The notes under the pieces are model-generated. The model was not told where the DNA came from. It made no database searches and was given only the letters and a program-made list of their open reading frames with translations. From Vescimonas sanitatis (GTDB taxonomy: Bacteria > Bacillota > Clostridia > Oscillospirales > Oscillospiraceae), in NCBI RefSeq assembly GCF_049060325.1, contig NZ_JBMGPW010000002.1:330345-394344 (forward strand): DNA of 64,000 nucleotides, in the 5' to 3' direction. How positions within the stretch are numbered: position 1 is the stretch's first letter; the number at the start of each line of letters is the position of its first letter. Made by a program: the position numbers and the translations under genes. Below are positions 50,099 to 59,686 of the stretch, in pieces.

Positions 50099-52906
50099 TC
50101 ACTTGGCCGCTTTCTTGGCCCTGCGCTCCGCCTTCTTGATCTTGATGTTCCGCTTGATCATGTAGGGCAGAATGGCCTTCATCTTGTCCTCACAGGCGTA
50201 CATGGTGCTGCACTCCGGGCGCTCCCGGTGCAGGTGGATGGCGTCAAAGGCGCACTTGGTGGTGCACACACCGCAGCCGATGCACTTGTTGGGGTCCACG
50301 ATGCTGGCGCCGCAGCCCAGGCATCGGGCTGTCTCCGCCTTCACCTGCTCGGCGGTGAAGGCCACGCGCTCGTCCCGGAAGGTCTTACGCAGGGCGTCGT
50401 TGTAGCCGATGCGCTGGCGCGGCGTGTTGTCGTAGCTGTCCACGGCGATCAGCGCGTTTTTCTTGTCCAGCTCGATGAACTGCCGGCGGTCGCGGCCGAT
50501 GGTCAGCGCGGCGCCCTGCACATAGCGGTGCAGGCTGATCGCGCCCTGCTTGCCGGCGGCAATGGCATCGATGGCGAACTTCTGGCCGGTATAGGCGTCG
50601 CCGCCCACGAAGATGTCCGGTTCAGCCGTCTGATAGGTGACGGGATCGGCCTTGGCGGTACCGTTGGGGTTGAATTCCACCTGGGTGCCCGCGAGAAGCG
50701 TCTTCCATTCCGCCTTCTGGCCGATGCAGTACAGCACCGTGCCGCAGGGGGCCATCTGCACGGTGTTCTCATCGTACACCGGCGCGAAGCGCCCGCTTTC
50801 GTCCTTAACGCTCAGGCACTTGACAAAGGCGATGTTGGCGGCCTTGCCGTTCTCGGTCTGGACCTCCTTGGGACCCCATCCGGCGTAAATGGCGATACCC
50901 TCGCGCTCGCACTCGCTTCGGTCCTCCTCGCCCATAGGCATCTCCTCATAGCCCTCCAGGCAGTACAGGCTCACGCTCTCCGCGCCGCAGCGCACGGCGG
51001 TGCGGGCTACGTCGGCCGCGATGTTGCCGCCGCCGATGACCACCACCCGGCCCTTCAGCGCCTTTTCGTCCCGCAGATGCACGCCGCGGATGAAGTCGAT
51101 ACCGGAGATCACGTTTTCCGCGTCACCGCCGGGAACGGCCAGGGTGCCGCCGTGCTGCAATCCGACGGCTACATAGAAGCCCTTGTAGCCCTCCTCACGG
51201 AGCTGGGCAATGGTGATGTCCTTACCCACCTCCACGCCGCAGCGGAACTCCACGCCCAGCGCGCGCAGCACGTCGATCTCCGCCTCCACCACGTCCTTTT
51301 CCAACCGGAAAGAGGGGATAGCGTTCATCAGCATACCGCCGGGACGGCTCTCCTTTTCAAACACAGTGGGGCGATAGCCCTTTTCCGCCAGATAGTAGGC
51401 GCAGCTCATGCCGGCGGGGCCTCCACCGATGATGGCGATCTTTTCGCTGAATTCGCCGTCCACCTTGGGAATGACCTTCTCCGGGATGAAGCGCGTCTCC
51501 GCGTCCAGATCCTGCTGGGCGATAAAGCGCTTTACCTCGTCGATGGCCACGGCCTCGTCCACGGTGCCGCGGGTGCAGGCATCCTCGCACCGGCGGTTGC
51601 AGATGCGGCCGCACACGGCGGGGAAGGGGTTTTCTCGCTTGATGAGCTGCAAAGCCTCTCGGTACTTGCCCTGTGCCGCCAGCTTCAGATAGCCCTGCAC
51701 GGCGATGTGGGCGGGGCAAGCGGTCTTGCAGGGTGCGGTGCCGGTGTCGTAGCAGTTGATGCGGTTGCGGTCCCGATAGTCGATGCTCCACTTCTCCGGG
51801 CCCCACTTCACCTCGTCGGGCAGCTCGGCCCGGGGATACTCGATATAGCCATCCTTGGTGCAGAGCTTTTGACCCAGCTTCACCGCGCCGGCAGGACAGT
51901 TCTCTACACAGCGGCCGCAGGCCACGCACTTCTCCGTCTCCACCGCGGCCACATAGGCGCTGCGGGACATATTGGGCGTGTTGAACATCTGGCTGGTCCG
52001 CAGGGCGTTGCACACGTTGACGTTGCAGTTGCAGATACCAAAGATCTTCTGCTCGCCGTCGATGTTGGTGATCTGGTGGACGAAGCCGTTGTCCTCCGCC
52101 TGCTTGAATATGGCCATCGCCTCGTCATAGGTGATGTACTCGCCCCGCTGTGTCTCCACCACATAGTCAGCCATGTCGCCCACGGCGATGCACCAGTTCT
52201 CCACATCGTCGCCGCAGCCCTCGCCCAGCTTGTCGCGGCTGGCGCGGCAGGAGCACATACTCTTGGCGTACTTGCCTTCATACTTGTGCAGCCAGTAGGA
52301 GATCTTCTCCAGCCCGATGGCCTCCTGCTCCGTCTCGATGGCCTTCTCCACCGGGATCACGTGCATACCGATGCCCGCGCCTCCGGGGGGCACCATCGGC
52401 GTGATCTTCTCCAGGGGCAGCATGGTCATGCGCTCAAAGAACGCCGCCACCTCCGGGTGCCCGTCGATCTGGCTCCGCCGCATATTCAAAAACTCGGCGC
52501 TGCCGGGCACGAACAGGGGCAGGATGTACCGCTTCTCGTGGTTCGGGTTTTTGCCGTCCAGGTTCTCCCAGTTGTACTCAATGAGACCCAGCCAGGCCAT
52601 CTCGTCCAGCAGCTTCTGCAGGGGCTCGCGTTCCATCTTCGTCAGCTTCATCAGCTGCTCGATGGTCTTGGGCTTGCGGACGCCCATTTTCAGTGCCACG
52701 TCCGCCATCTCATCGGTCACCAGCGCATCCAGCCCCCAGTATTCGGGGTCGTCAGCGGTGGCCTTCAGGCCAATGCGGTTGGTGATCATGCTGCCCAGCT
52801 TCAGGATCTTCTCCCGGGGCGGCCGGTCGGGACAGGGGATCTTGAACGAGAGCTTTTCCTCGTCCAGGGGGAAGCTGGTAGGCTTGCTGCCGTTGATGTC
52901 GCGCAT
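50099..52906 (-). CDS. Multidomain Fe-S flavoprotein, glutamate-synthase-small-subunit-like
   Basis: 935 residues. The N-terminal ~320 residues include a winged-helix-like region and scattered Cys. A ferredoxin-type CVACGRCVENCPAG follows, then a GltD-like half with CGRICNRRCEDAC, FAD site IGGGPAGMS and NAD(P) site VIGGGNIAA, and C-terminal CIGCGVCTTKCAFD clusters. It should move electrons between NAD(P)H and ferredoxin-like partners. Being in one operon with hypAB suggests a link to hydrogenase metabolism, although no hydrogenase structural gene is in the window. GGAGGAGAG precedes ATG 52906. Confidence 0.85.
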   Translation of the reverse strand: MRDINGSKPTSFPLDEEKLSFKIPCPDRPPREKILKLGSMITNRIGLKATADDPEYWGLDALVTDEMADVALKMGVRKPKTIEQLMKLTKMEREPLQKLLDEMAWLGLIEYNWENLDGKNPNHEKRYILPLFVPGSAEFLNMRRSQIDGHPEVAAFFERMTMLPLEKITPMVPPGGAGIGMHVIPVEKAIETEQEAIGLEKISYWLHKYEGKYAKSMCSCRASRDKLGEGCGDDVENWCIAVGDMADYVVETQRGEYITYDEAMAIFKQAEDNGFVHQITNIDGEQKIFGICNCNVNVCNALRTSQMFNTPNMSRSAYVAAVETEKCVACGRCVENCPAGAVKLGQKLCTKDGYIEYPRAELPDEVKWGPEKWSIDYRDRNRINCYDTGTAPCKTACPAHIAVQGYLKLAAQGKYREALQLIKRENPFPAVCGRICNRRCEDACTRGTVDEAVAIDEVKRFIAQQDLDAETRFIPEKVIPKVDGEFSEKIAIIGGGPAGMSCAYYLAEKGYRPTVFEKESRPGGMLMNAIPSFRLEKDVVEAEIDVLRALGVEFRCGVEVGKDITIAQLREEGYKGFYVAVGLQHGGTLAVPGGDAENVISGIDFIRGVHLRDEKALKGRVVVIGGGNIAADVARTAVRCGAESVSLYCLEGYEEMPMGEEDRSECEREGIAIYAGWGPKEVQTENGKAANIAFVKCLSVKDESGRFAPVYDENTVQMAPCGTVLYCIGQKAEWKTLLAGTQVEFNPNGTAKADPVTYQTAEPDIFVGGDAYTGQKFAIDAIAAGKQGAISLHRYVQGAALTIGRDRRQFIELDKKNALIAVDSYDNTPRQRIGYNDALRKTFRDERVAFTAEQVKAETARCLGCGASIVDPNKCIGCGVCTTKCAFDAIHLHRERPECSTMYACEDKMKAILPYMIKRNIKIKKAERRAKKAAK

Positions 52907-53061
52907 CGTCTCTCTCCTCCGTTATCTGCTGCTCTGACCAGAGATATTTTTCTCTCATAGGGGAGCAGCGTTGTGATTTTAAGCTCTATTATACCTATAA
53001 TACCAACTTTTCTGCCAATATCCTATTGACTTTTCCGCCAAAGGTGTGATAACTTTTTATA

Positions 53062-53078
53062 TGGTCCTGGTCGGACCA
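53062..53078 (+). promoter_or_regulatory. FadR/GntR-type operator
   Basis: TGGTCGGACCA (53068-53078) fits the TGGTnnnACCA operator of FadR-subfamily regulators; with the upstream TGGTCC it forms a wider inverted repeat. It lies between TTGACT (53026-53031) and the ribosome site of the regulator gene, suggesting autoregulation. Confidence 0.7.
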
Positions 53079-53104
53079 GAAAAGAAAGCAAAGGAGCATG
53101 AGCT

Positions 53105-53803
53105 ATGGCCTTTCGTGAGATCGTCGCCCCCACCGTCAAGGAGCTGTTCATCCAGCAGCTGGAGGGCATGATCCTCTCCGGCGAGCTGCGCCCGGGGGAT
53201 CGGCTGCCCACTGAGCGTGAGCTGGCGGATGAAATGAAGATCAGCAAGACCGTGGTCCATGAGGGATTGCGGGAGCTGCATCGTCTCGGCTTTCTGGACA
53301 TCGCCTCCCGCCGCGGCGTCACCGTGGCAGACTACGCCCAGACCGGCAGCCTGGAAACGCTGCGGGCCATCATGGATTTCCATGGCGGTCTCCCGGATGC
53401 CAAAACGGCGGGCAGTATCCTTCAGCTGCGCTATTATCTGGAGGGCCCCGCCATGGAGGAGCTGGCTGCGCGGCACACACCGGCAGACATGGCAGCGCTG
53501 CAGGCCTTACAGCGCCAGGCGGAGCAGGCGGCGCAGGAGGGGACGGATGCGCTGGCCGAGGCCCTGTTCCGCTACCACCGGGGCATCACCTTTCTCAGCG
53601 GCAACACCATCACACCGCTGCTGTTCAACGCCTTTACCCGGGTGAACCTGGAGTTCTGGAAGGAGTATATCCAGCTTACCGGCATCGACCGCTGTCTGGA
53701 ACGGCTGGCCCAATTCACCGCCCATATCGAGGCGGGGGAGGGACAGGCCGCCTCGTCCCTGCTGCGGCAGGGCCTGGAGCAGTTCATCACCCAGGTGCGG
53801 TAG
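53105..53803 (+). CDS. GntR/FadR-family transcriptional regulator (FCD domain)
   Basis: 232 residues: an N-terminal GntR winged helix (SGELRPGDRLPTERELADEM) and a C-terminal FCD domain with metal/ligand His residues (FRYHRGI). AAAGGAGC precedes ATG 53105. Divergent from the Fe-S flavoprotein/hypAB operon with 198 bp between; the TGGTCGGACCA site could control both directions. FCD regulators usually respond to small organic acids; the ligand is unknown. Confidence 0.88.
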   Translation: MAFREIVAPTVKELFIQQLEGMILSGELRPGDRLPTERELADEMKISKTVVHEGLRELHRLGFLDIASRRGVTVADYAQTGSLETLRAIMDFHGGLPDAKTAGSILQLRYYLEGPAMEELAARHTPADMAALQALQRQAEQAAQEGTDALAEALFRYHRGITFLSGNTITPLLFNAFTRVNLEFWKEYIQLTGIDRCLERLAQFTAHIEAGEGQAASSLLRQGLEQFITQVR

Positions 53804-53854
53804 CTTCCGTCAGCTCTTCGGAGTAGACACCCCCGGTCGAAGGCCCCGCAGCGC

Positions 53855-53886
53855 AAAAACACCCGGCCGTCAGGCCGGGTGTTTTT
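53855..53886. terminator. Bidirectional terminator
   Basis: AAAAACACCCGGCC and its exact complement around GTCA. It lies between two convergent genes and serves both. Confidence 0.92.
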
Positions 53887-53893
53887 ACTATGC

Positions 53894-54952
53894 TTATCGA
53901 CGCTTGCCGCCGCCGAAACCGCCGCCGCCAAAGCCTCCGCCTCGGGAGCTTCCCCCGCGGGAACCGCCGCCGAAGCCGCCGCCGCTGAACCCGCTGCCGC
54001 CGCTGGGACGACTGGGCCGGCTGGGCCGGGGCGCGCTGGGTCTCGGACCGCCGCCGGGCCGGTTATTGGGCCGGGGCGGTCGCGGTGCGCCGGGCCTCGG
54101 GCCGCCGCCCATGGGAGGCCGGGGACCACCGCCGTAGGGCGGTCGCGGTCCTCCGCCGTGGGGCGGACGTGGGGGTCGGGGTGCTCTGGGAGGCCGGGGC
54201 GGCGCGTAGCGTCTGCCCCAGAAAATGGGATAGTACACCGGACGCACCACATTCACCGGTGCGCCCACGATATACCGCCGGCGATAGCGGCTGTACCGCA
54301 TAGCATCCAGCACCATCCACACCACGAAGATACCGACGATCAGCACCACCACGCTGCCGATGGACGTGCCGCCGCTGCTGGCCGCCGGTGCCGCCGGGGC
54401 GTACCAGCCGCTGTCATTGCTGTCGCCGCCGTCCAGCTTCGCCTGGGCGTAGAACACGTCCGCCTGCCGGAAGAAGGCTGTCACGGCACTGTCGAAGTCG
54501 CCGCTGTAATAGGTGGTCTCAATGGCCTGCCGCAGCTGATTTTGCTGGGTGTCGGTCATGGTGTAGCCCACATTGTCGCCGCAGTAGACCTGCCAGTCGC
54601 CGTCCTTCACCAGCAGCAGTATCATGTCGTTGCGTCCCAGCCCCCACTTCTCGCCCAGGTTGGCGGCGTAATCCTCCGCGTCCCAGCCGGTCAGATGGTC
54701 GATGCTGGCCACCGCCGTAATGGCGTAATACTTGCTGTTCCAGCTGTCGTTGTAGTCCCGGATCAGCTGCTCCGTCTGTCCGTTCAGCAGACCGGCCTCG
54801 TCACAGATCCAGTCCTGGTACTGCACGTCCAGCAGCTCCGTGGGCTTCTTGGCGATAAAGCCGTCCTTGCGGCTCTGCCCGATGAACACCGCGCCGGCGA
54901 TGGCCAGCGCCAGTACCACCAGTGCCACGCCGCGTTTTTTGAAAAATTCCAT
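53894..54952 (-). CDS. TPM-domain membrane protein with Pro/Gly-rich tail
   Basis: 352 residues: signal or membrane segment (about 9-27), extracytoplasmic TPM domain (40-165), second membrane segment (about 198-218) and a long tail of PRPP, GGGPRPP and GGGFGGG repeats ending KRR. TPM proteins are linked to envelope processes and photosystem repair in other organisms; the role here is unknown. Three neighbouring genes (TPM, TelA, XpaC-like) on the same strand suggest a stress or envelope locus. Confidence 0.8.
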   Translation of the reverse strand: MEFFKKRGVALVVLALAIAGAVFIGQSRKDGFIAKKPTELLDVQYQDWICDEAGLLNGQTEQLIRDYNDSWNSKYYAITAVASIDHLTGWDAEDYAANLGEKWGLGRNDMILLLVKDGDWQVYCGDNVGYTMTDTQQNQLRQAIETTYYSGDFDSAVTAFFRQADVFYAQAKLDGGDSNDSGWYAPAAPAASSGGTSIGSVVVLIVGIFVVWMVLDAMRYSRYRRRYIVGAPVNVVRPVYYPIFWGRRYAPPRPPRAPRPPRPPHGGGPRPPYGGGPRPPMGGGPRPGAPRPPRPNNRPGGGPRPSAPRPSRPSRPSGGSGFSGGGFGGGSRGGSSRGGGFGGGGFGGGKRR

Positions 54953-55017
54953 GTAGTTTCCTCCTTTGGAGGGAGATGTTTGTCAGAGGTCTTCTTGCAT
55001 TGGAGGAGCGCCGCAGG

Positions 55018-55047
55018 GTAGGGGCGGGCAGAGTCGTCCGCCCCTAC
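55018..55047. repeat. Palindromic intergenic repeat
   Basis: GTAGGGGCGG and CCGCCCCTAC flank a 10-nt loop. A second GC-rich palindrome (GGGGACGCCGTCCCC) follows about 38 bp on. This resembles dispersed intergenic palindromes, but no second full copy is in the window. Confidence 0.5.
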
Positions 55048-55108
55048 GAATGGCAGCGCTTCGCGCTGAGGGACGTCGGGGACGCCGTCCCCTACGAACA
55101 GGCTGTGG

Positions 55109-56284
55109 TTATCCCCGCAGCTCCATCAGCTTCTGCTTCAGCTCACCCTCGATCTTACCCAGCTCGACTTCGGCCTCCTTGCGCTTGGCCGCGCCCTCCT
55201 TCTGGATGTTCAGCACCTCGTCCAGGGTGGAGATCAGCTGCTGGTTGGTGTGCTGCAGCGTCTCGATGTCGATGATGGAGCGCTCGGCCTCCTTCGCGGT
55301 GGCGATGGTGCCCATCTTCAGCGTATCAGCATTCTTCTTCAGCAGATCGTTGGTCATCTCGGTGACGGCATTCTGCGCGGCGGTAGCCTGACGGCTGTGC
55401 TCCATGCCCAGCGCCAGCACCATCTGGCTCTTCCACAGGGGGATGGTGTTCACCAGGGAGGACTGGATCTTCTCGATCATCAGTGTGTCGTTGTTCTGCA
55501 AAAGCCGGGTCTGGGGGCCCATCTGCACGGATACCATGCGGGTCAGCTCCAGATCGTGCAGCTTCTTCTCAAAGCGGTTGCACAGGTTCACCAGGTCGTT
55601 GTAGGCCTGGGCGTCCTCGGCCAGACCCGTCTGCTCCGCCTTCTTCCGCAGCGCCTCCAGCTCCGTGGAGCGCACCTCGGTCAGGCGCTTCTTGCCGGCC
55701 AGGATGTACATGGTCAGCTCCTTGTAGTACTTCAGGTTCAGCTCATACATCTGGTCGAACATGGCCACGTCCTTCAGCAGCGTGATCTGATGGTTCTCCA
55801 GATTTTGGGCGATCTTGTCCACATTGGCCTCGACCTTGCTGTACTGGGCCTTCATGGTCTCCAGCTTGTTGCTGGCCTTCTTGAACAGGCCGAACAGCCC
55901 CTTCTTCTCGTCCTCCTCACCAAAGCCCTTCAGTTCCACCACCAGGCGGCTCAGATCCTCGCCGATCTCGCCCATGTCCTTGCTGCGGACGTTGTTCAGC
56001 GCGTTCTCAGAGAAGGACGCCACACTCTTCTGTGCCGCGGCGCCGTACTGCAGCACCTGGTTGGTGTCGCGGATGTCGATCTTGTGGGAGAAGGCCTCCA
56101 CCGCCTGCTTTTCCTCCTCGGTCAGCAGCTTGTCGTCCATCTCCACCGGCTCGATCTTCTTTTCCTCCTCCTTGGGGACCTCCGGGGCCTCCGGCGTCAG
56201 CGTCAGGGAGGGCACCTCCACTGCGGCGGCAGCGGCGGTATCGTCAGGGGTCAGGGTCAGCTCGGGCATCATGTTATCGGTCAT
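55109..56284 (-). CDS. TelA/toxic anion resistance family protein
   Basis: 391 residues. A low-complexity Pro/Glu N-terminus (1-45) is followed by the long helical TelA domain, with KKGLFGLFKKASNKLETM and IPLWKSQMVLALGMEHSR typical of the family. Family members are linked to tellurite and cell-envelope antibiotic resistance, mechanism unknown. Adjacent to the XpaC-like gene, a common pairing. Confidence 0.9.
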   Translation of the reverse strand: MTDNMMPELTLTPDDTAAAAAVEVPSLTLTPEAPEVPKEEEKKIEPVEMDDKLLTEEEKQAVEAFSHKIDIRDTNQVLQYGAAAQKSVASFSENALNNVRSKDMGEIGEDLSRLVVELKGFGEEDEKKGLFGLFKKASNKLETMKAQYSKVEANVDKIAQNLENHQITLLKDVAMFDQMYELNLKYYKELTMYILAGKKRLTEVRSTELEALRKKAEQTGLAEDAQAYNDLVNLCNRFEKKLHDLELTRMVSVQMGPQTRLLQNNDTLMIEKIQSSLVNTIPLWKSQMVLALGMEHSRQATAAQNAVTEMTNDLLKKNADTLKMGTIATAKEAERSIIDIETLQHTNQQLISTLDEVLNIQKEGAAKRKEAEVELGKIEGELKQKLMELRG

Positions 56285-56334
56285 GGCGGTTGTTTCCTTT
56301 CTGTTATATTCTCACAAAATTATACACATTGTTC

Positions 56335-57117
56335 TCACAGCTCCAGCGTAATGCCGTTCCCGGCGTCCACGCTGTCCTCCGCCCGGGGCGGCTGTGTCTG
56401 CGCGTCCCCGGCATTGCGGATATCCAACTCCGGCTGGGGGTCGGCCACCGGGTTTTCCTGGGCCGCCTGGTGCACGGCGTCGCCGCCGGTCAGACCCTCC
56501 CGTGCCATCATGTTGTCCAGTACCGTGATGTCCGTGGATATATCCATGGCCTGGTCGCCGAACAGACTGTCCAGCTGCTTTTCGAACGCCAGCACGATGG
56601 TGGCCATCATGCCCTCTACCTTCTCCATGGTGCCGGTGATGTTCTGGCCGGACACGCCCTGACGGCTCAGCTCGTCGTAGCTGCGGAGCAGCTTCAGCGT
56701 GGTGGGCAGGTAGTAGGACATGAATTTCCGGATCTGCGGCAGCTTCTCCGGGTGCGCCTTCACATAGTCGAATATCTTGCCGCTGACCTCCTCCAGCCGG
56801 TCGATCTGGCCGGAGATAGTCTCATCCTGTATGCGGGCGTTCAGCGCCCGCATGGCCTTGATGGCCGCGTCGCCCTCGGCGATGGCCTTGTCCAGGTCCA
56901 CATTGCCGGTGCTCACCGGCTCCTCCGGTACCTCCACGGTCTCGGTCACATCCCGGCAGAACATCCGGGCGATCAGTGCCACAACGGCGGAAGCCGCCGC
57001 CGCCAGCAGGAAGTGCCCCACCTGATACAGCGGAAACAGCAGTGCGTACAGCACCCACGTTACCGCCGCGGCGTAGATGGGTGCGGCTGATTTATGGACG
57101 ATGGTCTCTGTTTTCAA
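56335..57117 (-). CDS. XpaC-like (5-bromo-4-chloroindolyl phosphate hydrolysis) family protein
   Basis: 260 residues from TTG 57117, chosen because GGAGG lies 8 nt upstream; longer in-frame starts have no ribosome site. Two membrane segments near the N-terminus (AAAVTWVLYALLFPLYQVG, then FLLAAAASAVVALIA) precede a helical cytoplasmic domain. XpaC and TelA homologues commonly neighbour each other, as here (50 bp apart). Precise function unknown. Confidence 0.78.
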   Translation of the reverse strand: MKTETIVHKSAAPIYAAAVTWVLYALLFPLYQVGHFLLAAAASAVVALIARMFCRDVTETVEVPEEPVSTGNVDLDKAIAEGDAAIKAMRALNARIQDETISGQIDRLEEVSGKIFDYVKAHPEKLPQIRKFMSYYLPTTLKLLRSYDELSRQGVSGQNITGTMEKVEGMMATIVLAFEKQLDSLFGDQAMDISTDITVLDNMMAREGLTGGDAVHQAAQENPVADPQPELDIRNAGDAQTQPPRAEDSVDAGNGITLEL

Positions 57118-57192
57118 TCCTGTCGCCTCCAGTCCTTGTTTGTGACTATATATTATATAGCATTTCTGTTTTCCGGTCAATGTTTGAAAGGA

Positions 57193-57220
57193 AAAAAGGG
57201 CGCCCGCGGGCGCCCTTTTT
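57193..57220 (-). terminator. Terminator of YheO-like gene
   Basis: AAAAAGGGCGCCC and GGGCGCCCTTTTT pair perfectly with a 2-nt GC centre. The stem reaches the stop codon. Confidence 0.85.
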
Positions 57221-57909
57221 CACTTGTTGTTCAGCTTGCCCAGATACCGGTAAATGCTGGCCTCGCTGCTGTGCAGCGTCTGCGCCACATGACTCACGGA
57301 TCCCTTCAGCAGGAACACGCCCTTGCGGTTCAGAATGTCCATGATCTCCATCTTCTCGTCCTGGGTCAGCCGGTCCACCTCCACCGGATAGTTGGCCACC
57401 ACCTGGGATACGATGCTGGCGGTGGCGCCGGCAATGGACGTGGGATAGCCGCTGCGTACCGGTGTCTCCACCGGGTCGTTGCCGTCGGCGATGAGCCGCG
57501 TGCCGCTGGGTACGCCCCGCTTCACGCCGCCGCCGCACAGCTCCATGACCCTGCGGCTCAGTTCCTCATACCGGCTGGCATCGAAGTTGATGCACAGCAG
57601 GCCGGACAGCTCCCCGTGCCGTCCCTTGATGAACATGGAGTTGGAGCACATGGTCTTGCCCGTGGCGGACACGGACTCAAAGTTCAGCACATAGTTCTGC
57701 GTCTCGTACAGGTTCCCAGCCACGAACTCCAGCATTTTGTTGCTGAGAGGGGAGCCGATGTGCCGTCCGGTCAGCTCTCCGTTGGCGATGGCGATGATCC
57801 GGTTGGAGTCGTCCTCCAGCTCGTGCAGGGCGATCTCATAGTCAGGGCCCAGCACGTGGCCCAGAAAGTCTACGATCAGTGTGTATTGCCGTATCAGCTC
57901 CACTTCCAT
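57220..57909 (-). CDS. YheO-like PAS-domain HTH regulator
   Basis: 229 residues. The N-terminal YheO-like PAS domain (residues ~10-125; GHVLGPDYEIALHELEDDSN) precedes a C-terminal HTH (MDILNRKGVFLLKGSVSHVA, then SEASIYRYL). Orthologues control small-molecule metabolism genes. It lies downstream of the acyl-CoA synthetase on the same strand and may regulate that locus. Confidence 0.85.
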   Translation of the reverse strand: MEVELIRQYTLIVDFLGHVLGPDYEIALHELEDDSNRIIAIANGELTGRHIGSPLSNKMLEFVAGNLYETQNYVLNFESVSATGKTMCSNSMFIKGRHGELSGLLCINFDASRYEELSRRVMELCGGGVKRGVPSGTRLIADGNDPVETPVRSGYPTSIAGATASIVSQVVANYPVEVDRLTQDEKMEIMDILNRKGVFLLKGSVSHVAQTLHSSEASIYRYLGKLNNK

Positions 57910-57952
57910 GGCAGGCAGTCTCCTTTTCTGTTTTATGCGGTGGGGAGGGTGC

Positions 57953-59686
57953 TCACGCCTCCGGCTGCGCTGCCTGGGCGGCGATCCTCGCCTTCTCCTC
58001 GTCCTCCAGCACCCGGTAGGCCACCTTGCCCACCAGGGTCTTGGGCAGCTCGTCCCGGAACTCGATGTCGTAGGGCATGGCGTACTTGGCCACGTGCTTG
58101 CGGCAGTAGCTCAGCAGCTCCTGCTTGGTGGCCTCGCTGGCGGGCACGCCGGGCTTGAGCATCACGAAGGCCTTGACCTTCTGCATCTTATAGGGATCGG
58201 GCACGCCGATGATGCAGCTCATCTGCACGTCCTCATGGGCGTCCAGAATGTTCTCCAGCTGGCCGGGATAGACGTTGTAACCGGAGGTGATGATCATCCG
58301 CTTGGCGCGGCCCTTGAAGTAGATGAAGCCCTGGTCGTCCATGGTGCCCAGGTCGCCGGTGTACACCCAGGTCAGGCCATCGTCGTGCGTCCGCAGGGTG
58401 CGGGCCGTCTCCTCGGGGTTGTTCATGTACTCCTTCATGACGGTGGGGCCCGCCAGCAGGATCTCGCCCTCGGTGCCGTAGGGCACCTCCTTGTCGGTGT
58501 CCGGCTCCACGATCTTGATATAGGTGTCGGGGAAGGGCAGGCCGATGGAGCCCTCCTTGTAGATGTTGGTGGGCGTCAGGCAGCAGGCCGTCACCGTCTC
58601 GGTGGTGCCGTAGCCCTCGCGGACCTGTATGACCGCGTGGTGGTCGTACAGGAACTTGTCAAACTTCTTCTTCAGCTCGATAGACAGGCTGTCGCCGCCG
58701 GAGAACACGCCCTTCAGACTGCTCAGGTCCGCGCCGTCCATGCTGGGCAGGCGCAGCAGCGCCTCATACAGCGTGGGCACGCCGGCGATAAAGTTGCACT
58801 TGTACTTCACGATCTGCTTGGCATAGCTCTTGGCGGTGAACCGTGGGATGAGGATGCACCGTCCGCCCTGGCTCAGCATGGAGTGCACGCACACGCCCAG
58901 ACCGAAGCCGTGGAACAGGGGCATGGCCGCCAGCATCCGGTCGCCGGGCCGGAACATGGGGTTGGTGGCGATGATCTGCTGGCCCAGTGCGTTGAAGTTG
59001 CCGTTGGTCAGCACGATGCCCTTTGTGGTGCCGGTGGTGCCGCCGGAGTACAGAATGACCGCGGGATCGTTGTAGCCTCGCTCCACCCGGTAGTTCTTGT
59101 AGAAGCAGTACCGGGACATATCCATAAATTCCTTCCACCGGATGACCGGCGCATCCTCGGGGATCTTCTGGATCTTCCGCCCCTCGGTGAGCATATAGCC
59201 CGCCCGGATGGTGCGGCTCAGCGCGTCCTTTACGGAGGCGATGATGATGTTGATGATGCCGGTGTTCTGCCGGATGTGCTCGAACTTGTCGTAGAACTGA
59301 TCCAGGGTGATGGCCGTGGTGGACTCGGAGGCGTTCAGATAGAACTCGATCTCCTTCTCCGCCGACAGGGGGTGGATCATGTTGGCGATGCCGCCCACCA
59401 GGTTCACCGCGTAGAACATATAGATGGCCTGGGGGCAGTTGGGCATGGCGATGGTCACCTTGTCGCCGGGCCGCACGCCCAGGGTCTTCAGGCTCTTGGC
59501 GCACTTCTCGATCTCCTGCACCATCTTTTTATAGGTGGTGGACTTGCCCATGAAATCAAAGGCGATGTTGTTGGGATACAGCTCGGCCATGCGCTCCACG
59601 GCCTCGAACATACTGCCCTGGAAATAATCCAGGTGCATGGGCACATCGCCCATATAGTCCTTCCACGGGGTCTTTACTTCACTCAT
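57953..59686 (-). CDS. Long-chain acyl-CoA synthetase (AMP-binding)
   Basis: 577 residues of the ANL superfamily with the P-loop YSGGTTGTTKG, YGTTE, YTGDLG, and the catalytic Lys in KTLVGKVAYR. It activates a carboxylic acid, probably medium- or long-chain, as an acyl-CoA. Ribosome site GAGGAGG lies inside the upstream gene, whose last 8 bases overlap this start, so the pair is translationally coupled. Confidence 0.9.
   Translation of the reverse strand: MSEVKTPWKDYMGDVPMHLDYFQGSMFEAVERMAELYPNNIAFDFMGKSTTYKKMVQEIEKCAKSLKTLGVRPGDKVTIAMPNCPQAIYMFYAVNLVGGIANMIHPLSAEKEIEFYLNASESTTAITLDQFYDKFEHIRQNTGIINIIIASVKDALSRTIRAGYMLTEGRKIQKIPEDAPVIRWKEFMDMSRYCFYKNYRVERGYNDPAVILYSGGTTGTTKGIVLTNGNFNALGQQIIATNPMFRPGDRMLAAMPLFHGFGLGVCVHSMLSQGGRCILIPRFTAKSYAKQIVKYKCNFIAGVPTLYEALLRLPSMDGADLSSLKGVFSGGDSLSIELKKKFDKFLYDHHAVIQVREGYGTTETVTACCLTPTNIYKEGSIGLPFPDTYIKIVEPDTDKEVPYGTEGEILLAGPTVMKEYMNNPEETARTLRTHDDGLTWVYTGDLGTMDDQGFIYFKGRAKRMIITSGYNVYPGQLENILDAHEDVQMSCIIGVPDPYKMQKVKAFVMLKPGVPASEATKQELLSYCRKHVAKYAMPYDIEFRDELPKTLVGKVAYRVLEDEEKARIAAQAAQPEA

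Noticed and set aside
49898..52960. 1020-codon open frame on the plus strand
   Set aside because: It is antisense to the Fe-S flavoprotein and hypA, whose domains are unmistakable; the translation is low-complexity and matches no fold. Long antisense frames are expected in GC-rich genes.
53032..53054. Complete promoter for the FadR-type gene
   Set aside because: TTGACT is good, but the best -10 (ATAACT) is poor; only the operator is annotated.
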